From Medicago truncatula (lineage: Eukaryota; Streptophyta; Magnoliopsida; Fabales; Fabaceae): a stretch of 64,000 bases of DNA. Location: NCBI RefSeq assembly GCF_003473485.1, contig NC_053042.1, positions 36,112,762 through 36,176,761 on the forward strand, read 5' to 3'. Under the pieces are notes generated by a model. That model was not told where the DNA came from. It saw only the letters and a program-made list of their open reading frames with translations, and ran no database searches. This document shows, piece by piece, positions 49,645 to 60,508 of this stretch. The stretch's first letter is position 1. Every line of letters starts with the position of its first letter. A program made the position numbers and the translations under genes.

Positions 49645-49970
49645 GCTACTGGAAAGCTATGTTAAGCTTTATATTACTCGAACACAACTGAATTATTACC
49701 TAAAACCTTTCGAGGGGATTGTAACTTCTCAATATGATCTAATAAAACACTTGTTCTCAAAAACCATTTCTGCATAGTAGAGTGGGCAAAGGAGCACTAG
49801 CGTTAACTGAACCTTCATTGACTTATGTTTCGTTAAAAGCAATGAAAGCCAAAATAATTGTTGATTTCTTAGCTAACTATTTTGTTGATAGTGATGATGA
49901 TTTCAAACAAGATTACATAAGTTTGAGTCCTTGGAAACTATATTTTGATGGTAAAGGTAGTAGAAATTGA
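49645..49970 (+). pseudogene. Ty3/Gypsy RNase H region relic, second spacer
   Basis: Same fragment as at 44564-44905, here with KPFEGIVTSQYDLIKHLFSK, ALALTEPSLTYVSLKAMKAK, IIVDFLANYF and SPWKLYFDGKGSRN. A 62-codon stretch is open (49782-49970). The two copies differ by about a dozen substitutions and a small indel after WKLYFD. Confidence 0.75.
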
Positions 49971-50576
49971 GATGTTGATAATTCAACCTAACGAGGTATA
50001 TCCAACTAAATTCATGTACAAATTATCGATCAAATGTTCGAATAATGAAGCATTTATATTTGAACCTAAGAAATACTTTCAACAACAATAATAATAAATT
50101 GATTTTTTTTTTTAATTCCAAACTCTTTTTCCATTTGTGAGTTTGTCAAACCATTTATATTTATAGTTGGGACCATCCAAGCATTACTCAACCGACCCAT
50201 ATATACATAACATATGAGAAAATATTCAATCTCCTCCTGTTCTCTGCATTTTTTTTTTATCACAATTGGAAGGTGTATTACTGGCATGAATGCATCCTAC
50301 AGTGTTATTCTCGCCACTTGTACATACATGTAAACTAGTAGTTTAGATTAAGATCCATGTTAGAGATATCGTCTACAAGATATATAATGTTCATATTATA
50401 AATTAAAGAGTTTAAATGAAAAATAAAATTGAAATTAAAAGCAAAGCAAATACTACGTCAAAACTTTTTCATTTATATTAATTATTTCAAGAACTGAAGT
50501 TCTTGGCTACAGTACATCATGCCACCTCATTATTGCATTGCATAGCATGCATTGTTTTATTGATATTGTGATTGTT
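49971..50576. other. Spacer and 3' flank of legumin gene 3
   Basis: No gene is visible; it is homologous to the 3' flank of gene 2. Confidence 0.55.
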
Positions 50577-52651
50577 TTACTGAGATTGTGGTTGAGATTG
50601 AGGGTGAACTAGAGGACCACGGTTTCCACTGAACTTGATTTGAGTGACATCACGTGGACGAAGGCCAAAAACATTTGAAAGAACCTCAGCAGGGGTGGCC
50701 CTGAATACCTGCTTCACATGGCTAACAGCAGCTAAGTCGTTTGTCTTGAACACCACATACTCAAATGCTTCTTCATTTCCGGCTTGTTGCGCCACCACAA
50801 AGTTTTGTGGCACCACCAACAACTGTCCTCTTCTTACATTGTCGTCGAACACTGCGTTACCTTGGCAGTTCACTATCCTAACTCTTCCTTGTCCTCTTAT
50901 CACGTACAATAGGCTGTTGGCGTTGATGTTCCAGTGTGGAGCATATATACCATTCTGCATAGTACATGTTATTGATTAGTTCATTAAATTTCATTAATTT
51001 AACTTATCACATCATAGAAATGTACACATTGGTTAAATAATTAGTTTTATGCATACCCTGTAGAGGAGAACATATTCGGCACTGAGGCGTAAATTGCGGA
51101 GGATTGGGAGGGTTAAACTGTTAACATCACTGATGCGACCTGCACGTGGGTTGTAGAGATCTGCATGTGCAGGGCGAGCGATGTTCTCCACAAGTCTTGC
51201 ACTGCAGATAGTTTCTTCCAAACCATTCTGTCCACGTGTTCTTTGTTTCTCTCTGCTTTCTTTTTCCCACCATGGACGACCACGACCGTAGGGATCATCT
51301 TCTCGCTCTCTTTCTTCCTGACTATGTCTGGGATGTCTTGGGTCTCGCTCTCTTTCTTCCTGGCTATGTCCGGGATGTCTTGGATCCCATTCTCTTTCTT
51401 CCTGACTATGTCCGGGATGTCTTGGGTCCCGCTCTCTTTCTTCTTGACTATGTTCTCGTCTAAGAAGGTGTCTTGATCTCCCTTCATCTTCTTCCTCCTC
51501 GGGACTTCTTTCATATTCTTCATCTTCTTGCTGCCACTCAGGACTGATGATGCTGAGACCGCCCTCTACTCTCACGATTTGGCTCCTCTGGTCGCGTGGG
51601 GATTGTAGTCTCTTAGCTGTATCCTGATCCGTGTTGAGAGCCTGCGCTAAAAACTCTGAGCTGAAACCACTCAGCACGCTGCTACCTTCATTTTGTTCCT
51701 CAGATCCCTCCTCTTGTTGGTGGCGTCCTCCTCTACGTCCGGGGAAACTGGGCCTTTGTTGATGTCGTCCTTGTTGTCTCTCTTGAGTTTCAGGGAACTC
51801 GACCTCTGGGTTTCCGCCAAGGTAAAATACCTGCCAACGCATATTTACATGTGATTAATTGAGTTGAAAATTTTATAAGTTAGTAAAGTGTATAATAGTT
51901 CTAAATTGCAATCCGCAGTCATAAACACCGGCATCATAAAAGTACAATTTATAACACATAATTATAATTATACTTATACTTACTCTGGGGGTTGAATCGA
52001 GCTGGTTTACAAAGTTGGAGGTGTCGAGAAGACTAATAGCAACAATAGGTTCTTGACCATGGTTATATGTCCAGTAAGGAGTTCCAGCTGGAATGGCAAT
52101 GACATCACCTCTGTAGAAGCGACGAATCTTCTGGTGGCTGTCAGGTTGCTGCTGCTGTTGTTCCTGATGCCTGGATCCTTGTCTAGACCGTGATGATTGT
52201 GGCTGTTCAAAAGTCTCAGGACAACCAGGAACTGAAAGTCCAAGCACTCCCTTTCCTGTACATATAGAACAAAATTCAGTCACAAAACAATTTAATGCAT
52301 GCATTATATAGAATACTTAGCAATTAATATACTTAATCATCATTATGTTAATATAGAATAGTTACCTTGGATGATGAAAATCAATTGTGGAGAGGGTGAG
52401 TATGATGGCAAGTGAAGGCCATTAGGGTCAATGGTGCGTCTGATAAGGGAGACACCGGCACATTGTAGCTCAGGGTGGTTTGGATTCCATGTCTCAGTGA
52501 GACCAGCTTCATGCTCAACACGGTGGTCTGGTTCCAATGCATTGATATTGTTCAGCTGACATTGGTTGAACCTATCAAACTCAGAGCGAGTAGCTAAACA
52601 TGTAAAAAGTAGCAAGGAAAGAGAAAGCAAAGATAGAGAGAACTTCCTCAT
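50577..52651 (-). CDS. LegJ: Legumin J-type 11S seed storage globulin, gene 3, 569 aa
   Basis: Four exons: 52366-52651, 51984-52255, 51057-51830 and 50577-50954. Architecture is as in gene 1, with cleavage after Asn388 in NGLEET. Distinguishing residues are RSEFDRF near the mature N-terminus, [13 protein letters not shown], and [12 protein letters not shown] in the second cupin. The repeat region has four 14-residue units of [14 protein letters not shown] type and keeps [15 protein letters not shown], but lacks the [14 protein letters not shown] segment of genes 1 and 2. This copy lies next to the intact PALE CRESS gene and is the likely founder locus. Confidence 0.95.
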
Positions 52652-52706
52652 TGTGTTTGTGAGTTTGGTGAATGAATTGGTGAAGAGAAGAACCTGTGGA
52701 GTGGTG

Positions 52707-52798
52707 ATTTATAGTAAGAAGAGAAGCGTGAGAAAGGGACACGTCACACAGTGTAGGTTGCTAAGTTCATGACATTCTTCACCATGCATGCCTATGAA
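52707..52798 (-). promoter_or_regulatory. Legumin box, ACGT element and TATA box of gene 3
   Basis: TATAAAT at 52707-52713, GTGACGTG at 52740-52747 and the legumin box at 52771-52798, with CATGCATG at 52783-52790 (minus strand). One extra base lies between the ACGT element and the box compared with genes 1 and 2. Confidence 0.88.
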
Positions 52799-53738
52799 TT
52801 CTTAATTTCCTACACATCACATTATTATATATATCCACTTTGTTGGTATCCTGAATGCAGTTTAAATAAATCAGACATGGCAATATGGAATGGTCCCCAT
52901 GCACTCTGCGTCCATTCTTTACATATCAGTACTTCTTTTTCACTTTAATTAGTTCATTTACAGTCTTGATTAAGCACAAACCATGTTGCTCAAACTTAAA
53001 TGCATAGATGTAGCTTTCAAAACAGAAGAGCAGAACAGAAAGGGTAGTGACTGGTGATGTTAAAATTTATTCTCTGAAAGTTCAATATTTACCTTGCAAG
53101 TATTTGAACTCAGCCAAATACTAGAGTAAGAGCATTCAAGTAACCATTAATGTTTAAATCATTTTAGTGCCTTTTGTGAGGTCAAAAATATTTTTGACAC
53201 AGAATTGAATGACATCTTTTGGTGTTATCAAGTAGAGTTATTTTGTCTCCAGAATAATTCTAGCTTAAATATGAAATTTGAAGTTTTGTCTCCAAACATG
53301 TAAGCTTTAAATTATTGTTCAAACACATTTATGCATACATATATAAATATAAACAAAGACCACTCTACAATTAACTCAAATCAATTTTGTAACATTAATT
53401 TTTCATTACAAAACCAAACACTAAAAATACAGGACCATCCATTTGGATAGATGATAGATGTATATAATGAAAAATCAAAAACTCAACTTTTAACATGTCT
53501 TTACCTTTAAAAACACATTATCACCCAAAAGATTCTCATCACCCTAAACTGTCATGCCTACATTTGTGTGTCATTTCTGCTGTTACTAAATTTTACATCC
53601 TTACAAGGGGGAAAAATACAACACAGTGAAGCTACTTGGACTGCAAATGCAATGCATACTAATTTTTATTTAACACTATAAACTGTAGGACAACTGAACC
53701 GATGTATGTAAATCAAAATACAAACATGGAACGAATAG
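52799..53738. other. Spacer between legumin gene 3 and PALE CRESS
   Basis: No gene is visible. Parts align with the upstream flanks of genes 1 and 2, for example TCTGAAAGTTCAATATTTACC near 53071, 42772 and 48512, written here in approximate positions. The PALE CRESS 3' UTR must lie at its right edge. Confidence 0.55.
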
Positions 53739-56700
53739 CTACCAGTTCAAACTAATAGCTAAATCTAGTAGAGCTTCTACTTGGCGTATCGTTTGCTGCT
53801 TCTCCTGCTGTTTTAAAATATTAGCAACTGATTCAGCATTAAGCTCTTGTTCATTCTCTTCTTCATCCTGTTCCGATCGAACGTCTTGCAGCAATTCATC
53901 AACCTCCCTTACAAAATCAATCCTCAAAAGAGTATTATCATCAACTTCAAGTGATGGACGCAATGGCCCGTGATGCTGATTCCAAACAACATTGAAAACA
54001 ATTTTTTTTTTAGAAAATTCAAACAGATATGAACTCTAACCTACAATTTTTAGCTTAAATGGTATCTGCTCCATCTTACTTTTAATCAAACTTTGCAAAA
54101 AATAACCAATCAAGTTTAATCACTTAAAGTGATCCATCCAACTGTACTCTAGAATCCACTTCAACCATAATGTCAAACTACGGTATCCGTTATTATAGAT
54201 TTGGTAAAACTTACCTGATCTATATCAAATGACTCAAATCCAGGGGGAACAAGAATGCTATATGGATCCTCCCTTGGGAATGTATCAATCATGATCTTTT
54301 TACATTTCTTTAGCCACTCGTCAAAATTAAAGCCATCATACATAATCAAAAGATCGTTGAGCAATCTCATTGCAGGGGTAGCCTCTCGTTTCAAGATCTC
54401 AGTCTACAGTCAAAACCGAAAGTTAAACTCAGAACAGAAACTAAAGTATTATGAAGGTTGAACTGCTCCAATATGAAAGTTGATGCAAGCATAGGTATGG
54501 GAAGGAAGAGGTCTAAAATATCCCATGTATTTTTAAAAAAAAATGGAGAACAAACGAAAAAGCTAAATATTTTGCATTAAAATCAACAAAGAGTATTTAA
54601 GGAAACACACTACTCTTTAGCAGCAGATTTTTTGGTTCTGCAGTGAACACTTATATTCTGGAAGAATATTTAGAAAGTTAATATTTTTTCCCTATAATAG
54701 GCTCTTAAGACATCACATTTCAGCAAATATCAAGGAACTAAGTTTCTCACCATCAAAGTGTGTGGAGCCGTAGAGGGGGGAACCAAGAAAGCATTTTAGT
54801 AATAAACAAAAAGGGGCAGTTAGTTGTTACCTCAACCCTTCTGTATAACAGATCCAGACTTCTTATAGCATCCTTTTCATCCTGTAAATAGGTGATTAAT
54901 GTATAAAACAAGATGGTCAGAGAAAGAGGATGAAAAAAATATACAGACTACTTTTTGAAATAAACACAGAACAAATTTTAAGATTCAATTATGTTAATCC
55001 CTTTCAGATTATAATAATCATATCATATCCAATATAGAAGGTTACAAAAGGAGAAAACAAAATCACACTTTGCTCAATACGTCTATCATAATAAATTATT
55101 TGGATCAATTGACAGCTTGACTACAAACTCGGTGAAAATAAATAGTTGGCCTGACATTTGATGGGTCCAAAACTGCAAAACATCAATTATATTATGTTCA
55201 TCTACTCTTTTACCTGCTAAGTTGAAGGATTGCATTACAACTACAAAATACTTTCTTCTTTGATGGTTACACTCAGACACAACAATTTTCTTTTCTGATG
55301 CTGCTGAAGTTGGCATTTGCTAAAGACATTTCAAATGATTTAATGTAGCCAAACTTGTAGTATTTTCAGAATTTTTGTATATTATTGTATGTAAAATGGA
55401 GTCCCCTATGAATTTAGTCTGTAATTAAATATAACCACAGTTCTACTTCACAAAGACAACGCCATGATTGTCAAACTCGGGAGTCTATAAACTCCTGAAA
55501 TCTCAGCAAACTTGACTCGTAAACTTGCAAGAGGAAATAAGAAAATTTTGCTTAAAACATCCATTGTAGTGTCTAAAGCAAACCACAAAAATAAAATTCA
55601 ACTATTTTGTAATCAGCGTAAAAGTTAAACCCAGACCAGACCAAGCTAACAGCATAATTCAAAACAGAAAATACAGCAATAGGTTCACAACTCAACTCTC
55701 AAAAAGAGCATAACAAGTTCAAAATCGAAAGATTCAAAGTTACTAAAGAGTGAAGGATTGAGGGGGGGTTGTCCTCATTTGAGCTGAGCTAGGTTTCAGC
55801 TCATTGGATGCTTAGAGCTATGGGGTTGAGACTCAATAGTATACACTGTCGTTTACTTCCTTTGCAGATGGATTCACGTTGAGATGCATATATAGAGATA
55901 AGGGTTACAACTATGAGGTTAATGTTTTGTGCACTATGGAGCCTTTTTTTTTGGGTGCAATAGTGGGCCAGTGGCTCAGAGTTTGCCTTATCATTCGGCT
56001 GTGGCATTTTTCCTTTTAAAAAAAATAAAAATATGTAATTTGAACTACTATCATTTTGCGCATGTATGAGGAAATAACAAGTATGTTGTAAACTTGTTCC
56101 ATCATCCTCAACCTCAAGAACTTGTCAGAGTTAAGACAAAAACAATTTTTCGTTAACAAAATAACTCAATTTTGATACCAAGGTTCTAAACTCGTGTGAT
56201 TCTATAAGTTAACTCGATAGTTTGACAAGCATGGACAATGGTTCTATAAGTTGACTCAAGAGTTTAACAAGCATGGACGCCACTATGTTGTTTACAAAGT
56301 CAAAAATTGGATAACTGAGGACATAAAGTTCTCTACAGTGCAAATGATTACCTTATAAACTGTGACCGAAGATTGACAGTCAAAGGACCAGCTCATTGAA
56401 AAATGGCAAGAAATATATGCTTCTTTCTTTTCATCACAAATTAAATCCAATTACCTAAAATATTTCAAACACCAAAATAACAACTTACATCACGCCGAGC
56501 AAGATCAAGGCGATTCCATATGACCATCAAAACAAGTTCGGTAAGTTCTCCTCTCTCAGCAGCTTCCTCAATTTTCTACAAGAGAAAAAGATCAATCAGA
56601 AACAGTGAATATTCATGTAATGCCAGTGTCCCTACAAAAAAACTGATCACTGAAAAGAAAAAAGAAAAAAACATAAATAAATGAAAGGAGAAAAGGCTTA

Positions 56701-58044
56701 TACCATCTGGAATGAAAATATTTTCTTTATAATATTTATAATCAGGTGTATATTAATTATAATTTGAAAATAAAACTTGATCATGGTGAAATATGTTATC
56801 TGCGTGACAAATAGGAGACTGCATTGCAGCACCAAGAAATTACCTCTTCTACTTCTTCAGCGGCTCTTATGAAGCTTGAAATCAATTTCCTTGCTTTTCT
56901 AACATCTTCTTCAGGGTATTCCTTCAGCCGCATGCCAACTTCACGATACTCTTCAATCTTTCTCTCTTCTTCCTCTTCTTCTTCTCTGCGTCTTCGATGC
57001 AACTCCTTGGTCTTTTCACGTTGTCGGGCTTGCCATTCCTATCTTAGAGAAGGTTAATTAAATCTATTCAAATAAAACCTTCAAATAAAATTGGTTTCAC
57101 AAGCTAGCAACTGCATGCCAAGAGACACATTGATACCGTAACGCTTTTACAGTTCTTACTCATCGGCAAAGAAGAAAATTGTCCACTCATAAAAAGAAAA
57201 CATAATTGAAAATCAGAAATTGTGCCAGGCATCAAAGATATGACAATACATTTTTCCCCAGACATATTCTGTCAAGGTTGTTTTGTATAAGCACTACCTA
57301 ATTGGCTGACAAAAATCAGAGCCTATAGATAGGACTATTGATAAGAGTTTGTAAAGAGGAGGCACTCCTCACCCAATTTCAACAGGCTACAACGTTTTTT
57401 CTTCAAAGAACTACTAAACATGGAAATTCAAAGAAAGTTGAAGAAGAAATAGTAACAAGCTAACAACAATAAAACAAAATAGATAGATATTACTAAAACA
57501 CGATTAAAGAGGGATGAATTGACACTATTGGAAACCATTTTAAGACCCTGTTTGGATAAGCGCATATCATATAAGTGGTTAATGAAAAGATAAAATAAAG
57601 TCAATTTGTTTACACATAAACTATAAACTGGTTTTTTAAGTTATCCTGAAGACTGAAGAAGTAATGGAAATAGTTTATGGACATTGTCCTAATCGGTTTC
57701 AGAAGAAGGTCGAGTTAAAGAAGTGAAAAGCAGAAATGATAAGAAGGAAGGCATACATACATCATCATAGTAGTGAGAAGGCATCCCTTCTAGAAGCACC
57801 TCTTCCTTTTCCTTGTTGACACATGTTCTTAAAACTGTGAAGAAAAGAAAAATAATGAATTTAGTGTGAAAGTGAGTGGGTGTGATTGAAATATTAGTAG
57901 CGGCGGAGACTAACCTGGTGTGGAAGTGCACTTATATGAAAAAAAAGAGGGATATGGAGAAGGTGTTGCAGTAAGAAGGGATGAAGAATAAACCGGAAGG
58001 AAAGAGAGAGAAGTAGAGGTTAGAGAGAGGAAATTCATCCCCAT
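53739..58044 (-). CDS. PAC: PALE CRESS (PAC) chloroplast protein, 320 aa
   Basis: Seven exons: 57915-58044, 57761-57834, 56844-57038, 56489-56575, 54831-54881, 54215-54403 and 53739-53975. The first about 43 residues (MGMNFLSLTSTSLSFLPVYS...) are Ser/Thr-rich without acidic residues, a typical plastid transit peptide. The mature part matches Arabidopsis PAC through EVLLEGMP-YYDDEWQARQRE, KTKEL, EEEERKIEEYREVG, ARKLISSFIRAAEEVEE, LVLMVIWNRLDLARRDDEKD, AIRSLDLLYRRVE, ATPAMRLLNDLL, FPREDPYSILVPPGF and QTIRQVEALLDLAISLNW. It is largely helical and coiled coil. PAC binds plastid 23S rRNA, is needed for 50S ribosome assembly, and loss gives pale seedlings. Length (Arabidopsis about 313 aa) and the C-terminal end agree. 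It is the source of the broken exons between the legumin genes. Confidence 0.95.
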
Positions 58045-59989
58045 AAAGAAATTAATGAGTTAAACCCTTGCTTCTTCTTGGTTTGTCTCACTGAGTCGAA
58101 CATCAATTATGAGACACGGTCACAGCAGATATGTTCGGTAGGAGTAGGAACCGAGAGAAATGAGTATTACGATAACTTTTTAAGACAAAAAACAATGAAA
58201 TATAAGTTGTGCTAAAATGGACTTAATTTTGTGCTTTTCAATTTTTTATGAAATAAAATTCAATTACTATAATTGAAGGGACCAATGTTAGGCCAATTTA
58301 ATGCCGGAGCTTTTAACAAAACTCTATATGTATTAATCTATAGAAATTGTTAAAGAAGAGAATCAGATTTTAAATTGAGATGGACACACTTAAAGGTCTC
58401 AAATCAATATCATTAGACTAAAATACAAAGAAAGAAAATGTAAAATATTAACTTGATAAAGTACGAGAAATTTTAAAATAAGAAAGATTCACATTTTTTC
58501 AAGTGTATGTGAGTTGGATTTCGTAGACTTACGAAGGTCATGACAAACACCAAGACTCAAAATGCTTAGAAAAGTACTTACATATCATCTATCAAAGAGG
58601 TCTATGCATTGGTGGCGAACATCCACGCATTATATTATGAACTTTTCTAATAATAATGTGTTGAAATTGACTCAAAATTTGATGGATGAAGAAGATTGTT
58701 GCTAAAAATATAAAAGAATTGTTTAAAATATATTTTGTGTTTTCAGAAGATTGTTGCTGAAAATATATTTATGAACAATAAATATATTTTTGTACCGTAT
58801 GAAGGCAAATATATATTTAAAGGGAATATTTGATGCAAATATATTTTGCATCGAAGGAGGAAAAAAAAAATGTATATTCAATGTGACATCCGTTTCAAAT
58901 TTACGAGTTATATTTCTCTATAAATATAGATCTTGTGTACAAAATATCGAGAGAGTAGAAAACAAGGGTTTAGAAGCCAACAACAAAACTAAGGTTTGTA
59001 GAGTTTTCTCTTGACAACAAACACTGACTAGGGTTGGGATCGAATCACCATTATTCATCTTGGAGAAACATTATTAGGATGGAGTATCTTGGTCACAGAA
59101 AGAGATTCGAGACATTGGGTAGCATTAGGTAAGAGATTCGGGATTTTGGGTAGCATTAAGTTTGAAGACTAATTCTTGTAAAGTTATTCATCTATCAAAC
59201 ACCAAGACTCAAAACGCTATTTTAGCATTAGGTAAGAGATTCGGGACTTTTATATCTCTTTGTAAAGTTATTCATCATTTTAGTGGAACGGAGAGTTGTT
59301 CTCCCCCCCAGAGTAGGTCCCGAACTAGGTAAATAAATTTTTATGTTCTTCTTCTTCTCTCTCGCTATTTTAACTTTCGTTTGTGTTTATAACCATCATC
59401 CACTTTGATATTGGTTGCTATTAATTTACTCCACGCATCAAATATTTTATTGGTGTATTTTTTAACGAATTCATAAGAAACTTGTACGAATTGACTTGGC
59501 ACTCTCCTATTTGTATGATTTCGTTTCCTCTACATTTGTTCTCATGTAAGTTAAACATCACAAAAAGTTTTTCTACGAACGAAGACCATTCTATAACATC
59601 ACCATATACTTTGTTACTTCTTTATTTGGTGATATATCTTAGACAGTTGCGTTTTGTGCGAGAGGGTTAAGCGCTTCTAAATAGTTTAGTCTCTTGAGAC
59701 GGGAACTGGACTGGTTGCAAATAACAGTGAATGTCCAATTTTTCACTCCTCTTTTAATGCCAGAAAAAAATCCACAAAGGAAATAGAAGATCTTATATTA
59801 GCAGCAAACAGTACAATAAATTCCTCCGGTCAGCTATTTAAAAAAATACACTTCTCTTCATTCCCAAGTCAATTCCAAAACTTCTGCAGACTAGAGAATC
59901 TGCACTGGATTTGTATTTCTCCACTTGAGTTTTACACTATCTTAGACTATTTATGTGTAGTCCCGCGGACATTCCAAGTGAACATGCAG
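58045..59989. other. PAC promoter and repeat-rich spacer with an LTR-like segment
   Basis: The right part (about 58750-59400) reads like the end of a Copia-type LTR. It has TATA-like and A-rich tracts, then repeated phrases GAGATTCGGGA, GGGTAGCATTA and TTGTAAAGTTATTCATC, then a GGAACGGAGAGTTGTTCTCC palindrome. No protein domain is recognisable and the boundaries are not defined. The left part holds the PAC promoter. Confidence 0.4.
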
Positions 59990-60036
59990 AAATCTACACA
60001 CTTGTCTCTTTCAAAAAAAAAATCTACACACTTGTC
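59990..60036. repeat. Oligo(A) micro-insertion between perfect 17-bp direct repeats
   Basis: AAATCTACACACTTGTC at 59990-60006 recurs at 60020-60036. The 13 bases between are tctttc plus seven A. Confidence 0.7.
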
Positions 60037-60508
60037 ATTGTACAATTGAATAGCTTGTTGTGACTTCAGCGTCTATTTTTTATGGGAGCTTTGCACACTG
60101 ATCTGTGTTAAGCATTTCTTAATCATGCGCAAAAAGAAATCCTGTTTCATCTATGTTTCCCCCAAAACTGCTTTTTTCGGGTGACTACCTCTCACGAAAA
60201 AATATGTAGAAATATTAAAGCACAAATCGAAATGTAAAAGCAAGCAAAAAAGGGACAGAGGAGTCATCAACATTTTTCATTTCAAACAAGTTTTACTAGT
60301 ACAAGAGAAAACAAAATATTAGAAAGTGAGAAACCTATCGAAGACAAACCTGCAACACCACCAAACATGTTACATTTACATCTAGAAATGGAGTAAGCTA
60401 CGACAAATGAAAATTGCAACTAATCCTACGAATGTTTATCTTCTCCCTCTATCCACGGTTCACTGTAATTTTTGAATGTGAGTGGAACAGGGTTCTCTGG
60501 AGACCTGG

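Larger units (their letters stand above)
40003..53030 (-). repeat. Segmental triplication carrying the three legumin genes
   Basis: Three blocks of legumin gene plus flanks lie head to tail (40.0-44.9, 45.8-50.0 and 50.6-53.0 kb). In the first two the upstream flank continues into broken PALE CRESS exons and then a Ty3/Gypsy fragment, in the same order. In the third the upstream flank continues into the intact PALE CRESS gene. Block 3 therefore keeps the original neighbourhood, and blocks 1 and 2 share a rearranged junction. Confidence 0.85.

Noticed and set aside
49782-49970. 62-codon frame in the second spacer as a host gene
   Set aside because: Its motifs are the end of a Gypsy RNase H region, and the homologous copy at 44.6-44.9 kb is interrupted.
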